Below, one piece after another: positions 33,918 to 45,080 of a DNA stretch of 64,000 nt. The stretch spans positions 8,816,917-8,880,916 of the forward strand of contig JAJEKV010000041.1 in NCBI GenBank assembly GCA_021234155.1. Direction: 5' to 3'. The notes under the pieces were generated by a model. The model was not told the DNA's origin. It did no database searches and worked only from the letters and a program-made list of their open reading frames with translations. This DNA comes from Isoetes taiwanensis (taxonomy: Eukaryota > Streptophyta > Lycopodiopsida > Isoetales > Isoetaceae). The translations under genes were made by a program, and so were the position numbers. Position 1 is the first letter of the stretch. Every line of letters begins with the position of its first letter.

Positions 33918-35559
33918 TGTGACGTTCCAAGGGAATATACACCATAAATACGTATATTCCTGGACTCGTCACCATACAAGTCTACCCAGGTAGCCTTGTA
34001 TGCCTCGGATAAGTGGCAAGGGGTGCACATCTAAGTTAATTGTTAACTTAGATAACCTTAGGATAAGGCCCATTTCCACATGGCCTTATCCTATTGGGCA
34101 ACCGCCACACGGCCTTATTTTAGTGGTGCCACGTGGCATCCCACGTGGACCCACACCTATATAAGCCCTAACCCTAACCCTAGACCCTTTTTCCTGACCT
34201 AGCACCTGAGCTCTCATCCACGTGCCCGAAACCCCGTTTCGAGCACCGTTCGTCATAGTCTAGCCTGGAGCAGCAGCCCCTGGAAGGTGTGTATGATCAT
34301 AGAGGGAGCAAGAACCACGTCTAGGAGCATGGAGATGCCAGGGATGGGAGGAAGCGCTTCTGGAGGAGGTAGGTTGAGTAGGGTTCATGTTAGTCCATCT
34401 GGAAGTTAGCACTCCAGAGGGGTTAGTGATTCGTGTCTAGAGTAGAGCCACCCTAGATCCTTTGTTGAACATCTTGAACCCTAACCAAGGAACCCTAACT
34501 GTTAGTTAGCTATGTATGTTAGGTTAAGATGTTCATATGATATTGATATTGATCATGATGTGATGTATGTGATATTGGTTGATCATGTGCTCCTCTTGTA
34601 TTGGGAAGGGGGGTAGAGACCTAGAGCCATATGTAGTATGCTCCTAGTGTAGATCCCTTAGTTCCTATTAGTTGCGGCCTGTGCATAGGAACCCACCGGG
34701 CTATGGAAGCTATGATGTGACTCAGCACCACACAACGGGGCTAGAGGCAAGATGGAGGGTGGATCCCTGCCGAGTGGGGACTTCGGGGGATCCCACAGTG
34801 GGCTAGGCTTATGGTCGGTCACTTCGTGTGGGCCGAGCATGGGTTCGACACCTCCTGGGGCAATGGTGTCGCCCTGCCTCTCAAGAGTTGCAAGTGTCAG
34901 CTTGGCTCTTGTTTTGGGGGTTCACCGGGTGCAAATCGTGTGTCGCCACGATTCTCTAGCCTTGATGGGAGCCTCTAGACCCCTCGAAGGGGAGATGCAA
35001 CCCTTCCTACCTCGTCGGACCGGGGAGATGCAACCCGGAGTAGTCCCGATGGGTGATGCCATGGGATTGCGTGATCCTCCCAGGTTAGAGTCATGCCACG
35101 CCTTGATCTAGCCCATCTGCAAAGTATGCACAGGAGGGGCGGATGGAGTGGTCAACCCTAGCCATTGTCTTATGCCAGCCCCGCCATTGTTATGACTCGG
35201 TCTGCTCTATCTTGAGGCCTATCTAGTCAGTCGACTACCCTATGTGTCAGAGTCACGGGTAGGAGCTCTCATGTTTTATGGCATATGATTATGTTCTTTG
35301 CCTCTATGGATGTGCGGTTGAGCTACCCTCGAGGTAGCCTATTGTATTGTATTGCTAGTTCTGACGTGTTTATGCTTCCGCTGTGATAGGAGCCCATAGG
35401 GGAAGGGCGCGCAAGACACCTTCGTGTCCCCTTCCCGCACTACGGAGATTCCAGAGTGCGGGATAGACGGAGAGCCTGTGCGGTTGTTGAGCCGGACGAG
35501 GGATTTCCTGCCGAGTGTACGGCGGGCTACCGCAGATGTTTAGCGAGGGAGCCGCCACA
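33918..35559 (+). mobile_element. 3' LTR of element 1, copy B (full length)
   Basis: The LTR runs from TGTGACG to a degraded CGTCACA (here GCCGCCACA), 1,642 bp, with 7-bp terminal inverted repeats. This is the only copy in the window with both ends. Helitron sequence (AAGAATACAGGAGG) follows immediately. Confidence 0.92.
34130..34190 (+). promoter_or_regulatory. LTR promoter: two G-boxes, TATA box and telomere-like repeat
   Basis: Two CACGTG G-boxes (34,130-34,135 and 34,142-34,147) lie just upstream of TATATAA (34,158-34,164). About 5 nt downstream is CCCTAACCCTAACCCTAGACC, close to where transcription should start. G-boxes bind plant bZIP and bHLH factors. CCCTAA repeats near start sites resemble telo-boxes. 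The arrangement is conserved in all the LTR copies in the window. Confidence 0.75.
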
Positions 35560-38500
35560 AAGAATACAGGAGGAGGAGCATAGATGATGCATGGGTGGTT
35601 CCCTACAATGCCTTTCTCCCACATGAGTTGGATTGTCACATTATGGTGGATATTGCATCAACAGTCCATGTATTCTCGTATCTTTATGGTTACATTTACA
35701 AGGGATTCGACAACGCCAGCTTTTGAGTAACCCAAGAAAGGCACTTTCGGCTTCCATACCATCGACTTTAAACAAATAACATGAAGCGGCTTTGGAATCC
35801 TTGTCGAGGAACAATGATCAAAATGAAAATAGCACATGTCAACCACCAGGGCATATATCATCTGAAGAAACTGTTAGGCGACCTCCTAGGAATGAGATAC
35901 AGGATTACTTGGGGGCGCATTATCTATCAGCGACAGAGGCAGCGTGGAGAACAATGTCATATGACATAACAAATAAGTCTCTTACCGTCAAATGCCTGCC
36001 TTTGCACCTGCCACATTTGAATATGAGGTCGTTATTAGATCGATACTTCTTGCGTCCTCTGGGTAACGACTTTGATGCTCTCACGTACATTCAATATTAC
36101 GAACAACATACGTTGACCGTATATGATTCAGCATTGGCGATTGAATCTGGAGCCCATATGGAACAAGAGCATGAGGGGTTCACGAGAAACATTGTGAAGA
36201 AAAGGGTAAGGCAGCCAGTTGTATGTAGGATACGATTACTATTGCCTCGGGTAGGAGAAGCATTTTATTTAAGGCAACTCTTGCTGCATCGTGCTGTGAG
36301 AACATGGGATGAGTTGAAGATCGTTAATGATCAACAATATGGAATGTATCAACAAGCTGCAGAAGGCTTGCTCGCCACACATAATGAGCCGATATTAGTT
36401 ATGGAAGAAGCAGTTTCTCTATCACTGAGTCCCACATAGCTGCGATTTTTTTTTTTTTGCCTTGTTACTTCTTGATCAAGGTCCAGCGGTGGAGCTATGG
36501 ACTAGGTTCAAAATACCAATGACTATTGACCTATTAGATGAATACCCAAATGATGAAACAATTGCATTTAATGAATCTCTTCATCTGATCAACAATATTC
36601 TAACACAACATAGTACTAACATTATGGCATTCGGTCGCATCCTCGTCTTGGAAGAAATGTTATGCGTGAACTACAAAAATTTTCTGACCATCAAAGATAC
36701 TTAGATACTGTGATGCAAATGACAAGTATAATAAGTACTGACCAACGTGAAATATCCGGTTTCATTTAAAAATGGTTCGAAACATCAGAAAACTAAGCTA
36801 TATTCGCCGATGGAAAGGGCGGTAGAGGAAAAACCTTCTTGCTAAATTGTGTATGTTTATCTATACGAGGCAATCAATGTATAGCACTTCCTTGCAGTAC
36901 AACAGCATTAGCCGCTCTTCAATATCTAGGAGGGCGAACGGTGCACTCCCTATTCCAAATCCCTGTAGAAGAAAATAATGCAGGACTTCACTCAATGATA
37001 GAACATGATGATTAAGCGGCGAACTCCTCATTGCATCTGTCATTATCTGGGATGAATTTCCAATGGCCAATAAAGCTGTCATAGAAAGCGCCCATCATTT
37101 GTTGCAACGACTATGTCGGAATGGTCTTCCCTTTAAAGGCAAACACGTTATCCCTCTGGGAGGCTTCAAACAGGTAGCCCTTGTTGTCAAGGGAGGAGGG
37201 AGGAATGCGAAGATATAATGCACCTATAAAATCCTCGCCTCTCGACAAAGTTTTTGTGTGTTTAGACTAGAACAACCAATAAGCAAAGACAGATCCCGAA
37301 TCGATGCGGTTTATTGATCGTATAGGTGAAAATTGGGAAGAACCCACAGTCTCGTTGGATATCTTCAACACAACTACTAGCGTTGAAAGTAGCGTTGAGT
37401 TTCTCTATCCATCTAGCATCCTTCAAGACTCACCAATATGCGAAAAACGTAACTTTTTGTCAACAATTAACAAGAATGTTGATAATATCAACGGTTGTGT
37501 TCTTAATAGACTCTATACTAATGACAAACCATATTATATTATAGCCATGATCACATCACCAAACAAGATGAAATCATACATAACCATCCCTATGTGACAT
37601 CAAATTTTCAAAATAACTTCACTAATTCTGGAATACCCAAGCACGAACTAAAGCTTAAGGTAGGTGCAATATGGCACATTATGAAACGATAAGACATGGA
37701 AAAGAGTTTGGTAAAAAATGCAAGAGTTATGGTCGTTTTGATGCACGTAAAATTCGTGATGGTAAAAGTATTAGATGATACAACTCAAGAGGATGCATGC
37801 ACATATCCAATCTCTATAACAGATTTCTTTTATCAACCAGAGAATTGACCCTGGACCATACATAGACGGCAGTTACCCCTCCGATTATCTTACGCAACCA
37901 CCTTCAACAGTTGCCAAGGATTAACATTGGACCGCGTCGTTATCGACTTGCGTACTGATGTATTCGCAGCGCACTAAAAATGTCGTTTATAAAGAGTTGC
38001 TATGTCTATAATGTATGTTCTCCTTCAGCATTTTTCTACACAAGTCATGCAAAGAAATGGTAAGAATTAAACTTCGAATAAGGTACACACTCTCCAACTT
38101 TTATGGTTATCACAAGCATGTTTCTTCAATCATTCTCTCTACATAGATGTGCATAACTTCTCCAATATTCTTTTTGCGAGCGATACTATCACATATAGAA
38201 ATTTGGAGGAGTTCATATAAGGTATATTGACCAAAACCGGGAACTCCATTTCCAGCCTGTATGATAGATGACGCGCTATTCAATTACCATGGGATTTCCC
38301 TCATCCATCTTTGTAAGGTATCGCGATGACAGCCTAGTGGTCAAGCTATTGGTAATGGGCGACCTCCATCCAGGTCCAAAACTCACGACTAACTATTAAT
38401 CCAGGGTTGTCGATGGCTTCGAAAATATCTTGAGTTCCAGATATCCTAAGTCGGCCTTGCCTTGCAGGAATCGTTTACTTTGTGGTATCCTTGCAGACAC

Positions 38501-38886
38501 AAGGTCTCAATATTTATTTGCTGTAAATAACATCTCGATCCCTTTAATTGTTGGATGCATCAAAGAAGGGTAATATATTAATTGATCTCCTTTGCATCAG
38601 AGCTGAATTGAATTGTATGAACACAATTCACAAATAAAAAAAGCAAGAAACACTTTCATGCTTCAAAATGATCAAATGCGATAAATCTGCCATTCAGTAG
38701 ATCCAACATTTCTTTCTATCGCATTAAGCACAACAAATACAATTCAATTTATACTACTTTGCTCTAATTTTCTATGCCTTTATTTTTTATAGCCTCTGGC
38801 GTGCCTTTTTGCTAGTTTTTTTTTTGAAGAATGACAAACTTTATTGAAACACCAAGCCAAAAGCCAGATACAAATGCAGAGGCGGG
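35560..38886 (+). mobile_element. Helitron remnant, copy B
   Basis: Same content as copy A in the opposite orientation, starting next to the LTR end. It ends with the inverted poly(A) retroposon tail (about 38,818-38,886) and then abruptly becomes element 1 sequence (GATCGACAAGGAACATCC). The dispersed 75-bp repeat lies at 38,318-38,393. About 0.8 kb after the helicase region (38,060-38,817) is AT-rich with no gene. Confidence 0.78.
35580..38060 (+). pseudogene. Helitron RepHel helicase, broken (copy B)
   Basis: Frames open at 35,792-36,439, 36,462-36,704 and 37,304-37,597 carry EIQDYLGAHYLSATEAAWR, RIRLLLPRVGEAFYLRQLLL and the segment between helicase motifs. The P-loop GKGGRGKT is at 36,812-36,835. 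Compared with copy C this copy has an extra lesion near 37,010 (ATGATTAAGCGG instead of ATTCTGGAGCAGCGG) that adds a stop. Stops at the poly-T run (36,447-36,459) are shared by all three copies. Confidence 0.85.
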
Positions 38887-40564
38887 AAGATCGACAAGGA
38901 ACATCCTGCACAACCTCGGCAAAGGCCTCCGATTCAGGGATGTCAAGAATTTCTTTAGGCTTTCAGGAGGCCATTGAATAGTTGTAGAATTTCCTTAAAG
39001 TTTTAATTGTGCTAAATGTTTTCTTGTACCCTATTGTGCTAATACATATCTACTCTACCACATGTAACTTCTATGTATTAATGACTATTAACTGTTTTAT
39101 AAATGCAATGCTTCGTATGATTTCCTTATAACTAAAAATAATTCAATTACAAGTAAGATTGATCAACATCTAACCCAAATAACATGTATTGATGATCAAT
39201 CCTTGCAGCAAGAAACACAGGCTCAGGTTCTCAAGGCCAAGGCCGACATCACCAGTGGGTACCCAGGAACCTATTTGGACGTGATCAAGATGACAACAAC
39301 GACAAAATGACGCCGGAAGCAATCAACGCAAGGCTCGTCCAGATGAGGAACCAGATGCATCAGCTGATCCACTGGGCCACCCCATTGATGAATGCCCAGG
39401 AATACGCACCTGCTCCACCACCACCTCCACCGCTACCTCAGCAAGGCATCGAGGAAGGCCCACAGCCGGAGGGGCAGGACAACCAGGGGAATGTCAGAGA
39501 CAGGAAGAGGAAAAGGAGAAACAGAAGGAGTCCAACACCACCTAGCTCCAGTTCTTCAGACACTTCAGACAGTCAAGACAGTTCTACCTCAGAAAGTGAG
39601 TCCGACACTCCACAGGTAAGAGCCAGGGCAAGGAAGGAAGATGATTATCAAAAGAAAGTTGACAGTGCTATGAGCAATGTGTGGAAGACTAGGAAGTTGG
39701 GTCAGTTCTCAGGGAAGGACAGGTCAGGTATGGAGGCAGAAGCCTGGCTTGATGAGATGGAAGAGTTCGGCAACTCTTATGGCACGAAGGATAAGGATAT
39801 AGGGAAAGTTGCCACAGCAAACTTGATAGGAGCAGCTAGAATCTGGTGGAAAGGCTATGCGAAGTCCAACAAGCTCAAAAGGAACAGTTGCAGATTCAAG
39901 ACCTTCAGCAAGGCCTTTCGCAGCCTAAGTCATATACTAGCAGGCAGATCCAGCAGTTCTACAGGTTGAACCAGGGTACATTGTCAGTAGCGAAGTATAC
40001 AGAGGAATTTATGCGACTTAGACTCCATGTTCATGGAGTGTCGGAAAGGCAAGCGGTTGAAACTTACATCGAGGGATTGAACAGCAATATCAAAAGGCTA
40101 GTCCGAGCAATCAACCCTAAGTCAGTGGCAGAAGCCGAATATAAAGCCATAAGTTTGGAAGAAGCGCCAGCAACGCCAGGGGAGAGACAATCGGCCTTCA
40201 AAGGAAAGTCAACAGGGCAGTACCAAGGGCAGCAACAGAGTAAGCAATCAGCAACTACGCCATCAGGAGGCCAGCAGCAAGGAAGAGCTCGTGGTAAGAA
40301 CTTTGGAGACCGTAAAGCGCGGTAATGCATCGTGGGGGCTGCATGTTAAAGTGCATTCTAGATAGCCCCGACGAAAAGAGAAGAGACAGGAATGTATTGA
40401 GAAGAAGCTATGTTTCAGGTGCTTCCAGCCAGGGCACCGAACACATGATTGCCCATTCGTCATGCAGGCAGCTTTGGCAGAGCTTATGGATTGGGATTCG
40501 CCGACAGAAGCAGATGAAGACGACGACCAGCATGAGGCCCAGGACTTCATAGATGGTGAGTGCC
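38887..40564 (+). pseudogene. Element 1 ORF1 tail, spacer and gag (copy C)
   Basis: It begins in the last part of ORF1 (complement-free copy of the 27,960 region), then the intron-like spacer and the acceptor CCTTGCAG (39,201-39,208). Gag follows from MTPEAINARL (39,307). The first 220 codons are the best-preserved gag N-terminus in the window: proline-rich block, RDRKRKRRNRRS, serine/acid-rich block, and the capsid start LGQFSGKDRSGMEAEAWLDE. A frameshift near 39,900 moves the capsid to 39,846-40,325. Indels at 40,320-40,375 break the knuckle region. Coding then fuses to the LTR at about 40,565. Confidence 0.88.
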
Positions 40565-42150
40565 ATATTCCTGGACTCGTCACCATACAAGTCTACCCAG
40601 GTAGCCTTGTATGCCTCGGATAAGTGGCAAGGGGTGCACATCTAAGTTAATTGTTAACTTAGATAACCTTAGGATAAGGCCCATTTCCACATGGCCTTAT
40701 CCTATTGGGCAACCGCCACACGGCCTTATTTTAGTGGTGCCACGTGGCATCCCACGTGGACCCACACCTATATAAGCCCTAACCCTAACCCTAGACCCTT
40801 TTTCCTGACCTAGCACCTGAGCTCTCATCCACGTGCCCGAAACCCCGTTTCGAGCACCGTTCGTCATAGTCTAGCCTGGAGCAGCAGCCCCTGGAAGGTG
40901 TGTATGATCGTAGAGGGAGCAAGAACCACGTCTAGGAGCATGGAGACGCCAGGGATGGGAGGAAGCGCTTCTGGAGGAGGTAGGTTGAGTAGGGTTCATG
41001 TTAGTCCATCTGGAAGTTAGCACTCCAGAGGGGTTAGTGATTCGTGTCTAGAGTAGAGCCACCCTAGATCCTTTGTTGAACATCTTGAACCCTAACCAAG
41101 GAACCCTAACTGTTAGTTAGCTATGTATGTTAGGTTAAGATGTTCATATGATATTGATATTGATCATGATGTGATGTATGTGATATTGGTTGATCATGTG
41201 CTCCTCTTGTATTGGGAAGGGGGGTAGAGACCTAGAGCCATATGTAGTATGCTCCTAGTGTAGATCCCTTAGTTCCTATTAGTTGCGGCCTGTGCATAGG
41301 AACCCACCGGGCTATGGAAGCTATGATGTGACTCAGCACCACACAACGGGGCTAGAGGCAAGATGGAGGGTGGATCCCTGCCGAGTGGGGACTTCGGGGA
41401 TCCCACAGTGGGCTAGGGCTTATGGTCGGTCACTTGCGGTGGGCGAGCATGGGTTCGACACCTCCTCGGGGCAATGGTGTCGCCCTGCCTCTCAAGAGTT
41501 GCAAGTGCCGCTTGGCTCTTGTTTTGGGGGTTCACGGTGCACGAATGGTGTGTCGCCACGATTCTCTCTAGCCGCCGCGTGGAGCCTCTAGACCCCGGAA
41601 GGGGAGATGCAACCCTTCCTACCTCGTGGACCCGAGGAGATGCAACTGGAGTAGTCCCGATGGGTGATGCCATGGGATTGCGTATCCGGAAGGTTAGAGT
41701 CATGCCACAGCTTGATCTAGCCCATCTGCAAAGTATGCACAGGAGGGGCGGATGGAGTGGTCAACCCTAGCCATTGTCTTATGCCAGCCCCGCCATTGTT
41801 ATGACTCGGTCTGCTCTATCTTGAGGCCTATCTAGTGTCAGAGTCACGGGTAGGAGCTCTCATGTTTTATGGCATATGATTATGTTCTTTGCCTCTATGG
41901 ATGTGCGGTTGAGCTACCCTCGAGGTAGCCTATTGTATTGTATTGCTAGTTCTGACGTGTTTATGCTTCCGCTGTGATAGGAGCCCATAGGGGAAGGGCG
42001 CCAAGAAGACACCTTTCAGTGTCCCCTTCCCGCACTACGGAGATTCCAGAGTGCGGGATAGACGGAGGGCCTGTGCGGTTGTTGAGCCGGACGGGGGATT
42101 TCCTGCCGAGTGTACGGCCGGGCGCCGTATGTTTAGCAGGGAGCGTCACA
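40565..42150 (+). mobile_element. LTR of element 1, copy C (5'-truncated, fused to gag)
   Basis: It has the same gag-LTR junction as copies A and D (GAGTGCCATATTCCTGGACT). TATATAA is at 40,769-40,775, and the intact end CGTCACA at 42,144-42,150 is followed at once by Helitron sequence (GCAATACAGGAGG). Confidence 0.88.
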
Positions 42151-44655
42151 GCAATACAGGAGGAGGAGCATAGATGATGCATGGGTGGTTCCCTACAATG
42201 CCTTTCTCCCACATGAGTTGGATTGTCACATTATGGTGGATATTGCATCAACAGTCCATGTATTCTCGTATCTTTATGGTTACATTTACAAGGGATTCGA
42301 CAACGCCAGCTTTTGAGTAACCCAAGAAAGGCACTCGGCTTCCATACCATCAGCTTTAAACAGTCAACATGAAGCGGCTTTGGAATCCTTGTCGAGGAAC
42401 AATGATCAAAATGAAAATAGCACATATCAACCACCAGGGCATATATCATCTGAAGAAACTGTTAGGCGACCTCCTAGGAATGAGATACAGGATTACTTGG
42501 GGGCGCATTATCTATCAGCGACAGAGGCAGCGTGGAGAACAATGTCATATGACATAACAAATAAGTCTCTTACCGTCAAATGCCTGCCTTTGCACCTGCC
42601 ACATTTGAATATGAGGTCGTTATTAGATCAATACTTCTTGCGTCCTCTGGGTAACGACTTTGATGCTCTCACGTACATTCAATATTACGAACAACATACG
42701 TTGACCGTATATGATTCAGCATTGGCGATTGAATCTGGAGCCCATATGGAACAAGAGCATGAGGGGTTCACGAGAAACATTGTGAAGAAAAGGGTAAGGC
42801 AGCCAGTTGTATGTAGGATACGATTACTATTGCCTCGAGTAGGAGAAGCATTTTATTTAAGGCAACTCTTGCTGCATCGTGCTGTGAGAACATGGGATGA
42901 GTTGAAGATCGTTAATGATCAACAATATGGAATGTATCAACAAGCTGCAGAAGGCTTGCTCGCCACACATAATGAGCCGATATTAGTTATGGAAGAAGCA
43001 GTTTCTCTATCACTGAGTCCCACATAGCTGCGATTTTTTTTTTTTTGCCTTGTTACTTCTCGATCAAGGTCCAGCGGTGGAGCTATGGACTAGGTTCAAA
43101 ATACCAATGACTATTGACCTATAGATGAATACCCAAATGATGAAACAATTGCATTTAATGAATCTCTTCATCTGATCAACAATATTCTAACACAACATAG
43201 TACTAACATTATGGCATTCGGTCGCATCCTCGTCTTGGAAGAAATGTTATGCGTGAACTACAAAAATTTTCTGACCATCAAAGATACTTAGATACTGTGA
43301 TGCAAATGACAAGTATAATAAGTACTGACCAACGTGAAATATACAGTTTCATTTAAAAATGGTTCGAAACATCAGAAAACTAAGCTATATTCACCGATGG
43401 AAAGGGCGGTAGAGGAAAAACCTTCTTGCTAAATTGTGTATGTTTATCTATACGAGGCAATCAATGTATAGCACTTCCTTGCAGTACAACAGCATTAGCC
43501 GCTCTTCAATATCCAGGAGGGCGAACGGTGCACTCCCTATTCCAAATCCCTGTAGAAGAAAATAATGCAGGACTTCACTCAATGATAGAACATGATTCTG
43601 GAGCAGCGGAACTCCTCATTGCATCTGTCATTATCTGGGATGAATTTCCAATGGCCAATAAAGCTGTCATAGAAAGCGCCCATCATTTGTTGCAACGACT
43701 ATGTCGGAATGGTTTTCCCTTTAAAGGCAAACACGTTATCGCCTCTGGAGGCTTCAAACAGGTAGCCCTTGTTGTCAAGGGAGGAGGGAGGAATGCAGCA
43801 TATAATGCACCTATAAAATCCTCGCCTCTCTGACAAAGTTTTTGTGTGTTTAGACTAGAACAACCAATAAGCAGCACACGAGATCCTGAACTGATGCGGT
43901 TTATTGATCGTATAGGTGAAAATTGGGAAGAACCCACAGTCTCGTTGGATATCTTCAACACAACTACTAGCGTTGAAAGTAGCGTTGAGTTTCTCTATCC
44001 ATCTAGCATCCTTCAAGACTCACCAATATGCGAAAAACGTAACTTTTTGTCAACAATTAACAAGAATGTTGATAATATCAATGGTTGTGTTCTTAATAGA
44101 CTCTATACTAATGACAAACCATATTATATTATAGCCATGATCACATCACCAAACAAGATGAAATCATACATAACCATCCCTATGTGACATCAAATTTTCA
44201 AAATAACTTCACTAATTCTGGAATACCCAAGCACGAACTAAAGCTTAAGGTAGGTGCAATATGGCACATTATGAAACGATAAGACATGGAAAAGAGTTTG
44301 GTAAAAAATGCAAGAGTTATGGTCGTTTTGATGCACGTAAAATTCGTGATGGTAAAAGTATTAGATGATACAGCTCAAGAGGATGCATGCACATATCCAA
44401 TCTCTATAACAGACTTCTTTTATCAACCAGAGAATTGACCCTAGACCATACATAGACGGCAGTTACCCCTCCGATTATCTTACGCAACCACCTTCAACAG
44501 TTGCCAAGGATTAACATTGGACCGCGTCGTTATCGACTTGCGTACTGATGTATTCGCAGCGCACTAAAAATGTCGTTTATAAAGAGTTGCTATGTCTATA
44601 ATGTATGTTCTCCTTCAGCATTTTTCTACACAAGTCATGCAAAGAAGTCATGCAA
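42151..44655 (+). mobile_element. Helitron remnant, copy C
   Basis: Closest to a readable helicase of the three copies, but shorter at the 3' end. It stops within a duplicated GTCATGCAAAGAA and passes into gag (TATAAAGCCATAAG) at about 44,655. The left boundary is again the LTR end. Confidence 0.78.
42168..44640 (+). pseudogene. Helitron RepHel helicase, broken (copy C)
   Basis: The order of conserved blocks is DDAWVVPYNAFL, YLYGYIYKGFDNASF then a stop, EIQDYLGAHYLSATEAAWR (42,380-43,027), and after the shared poly-T lesion the P-loop GKGGRGKT (43,399-43,422). Next come CSTTALAALQYPGGRTVHSL, the Walker B IIWDEFPMAN (43,426-43,833), DPELMRFIDRIGENWEEPTV (43,846-44,187) and finally NSCQGLTLDRVVIDLRTDVF. 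All motifs expected of a Helitron Pif1-type helicase are visible, in order, in several frames. The upstream Rep nuclease is missing. Confidence 0.88.
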
Positions 44656-45080
44656 AGAATATAAAGCCATAAGTTTGGAAGAAGCGCCAGCAACGCCAGG
44701 GGAGAGACAATCGGTCTTCAAAGGAAAGTCAACAGGGCAGTACCAAGGGCAGCAACAGAGTAAGCAATCAGCAACTACGCCATCAGGAGGCCAGCAGCAA
44801 GGAAGAGCTCAGGGTAAGAACTTTGGAGACCGTAAGCCGCAGAATGCATCAGGGGGCTGCATGTTAAAGCGCATTCTAGATAGCCTGACGAAAGAGAAGA
44901 GACAAGAATGTATTGAGAAGAAGCTATGTTTCATGTGCTTCCAGCCAGGGCACCGAACACATGATTGCCCATTCGTCATGCAGGCAGCTTTGGCAGAGCT
45001 TATGGATTGGGATTCGCCGACAGAAGCAGATGAAGACGACGACCAGCATGAGGCCCAGGACTTCATAGATGGTGAGTGCC
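44656..45080 (+). pseudogene. Element 1 gag 3' fragment
   Basis: Codons [19 protein letters not shown] through the zinc knuckle ([14 protein letters not shown], with an R-to-M change) and [20 protein letters not shown] are in one open frame. It is fused on the left to Helitron sequence and on the right to the truncated LTR at the same ATAT junction as copies A and C. Confidence 0.9.

Larger units (their letters stand above)
26914..35559 (+). mobile_element. Element 1 chromovirus, copy B (5' end missing)
   Basis: This is the longest coding copy: ORF1 (partial), intron-like spacer, gag, protease, reverse transcriptase, RNase H, integrase, chromodomain, 3' region, polypurine tract and 3' LTR. 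The 5' LTR, PBS and histone module are absent, replaced by the inversion breakpoint. The chromodomain and integrase place it in the chromovirus branch of Ty3 elements; a Tekay- or Galadriel-like affiliation is plausible but not established here. Confidence 0.9.
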
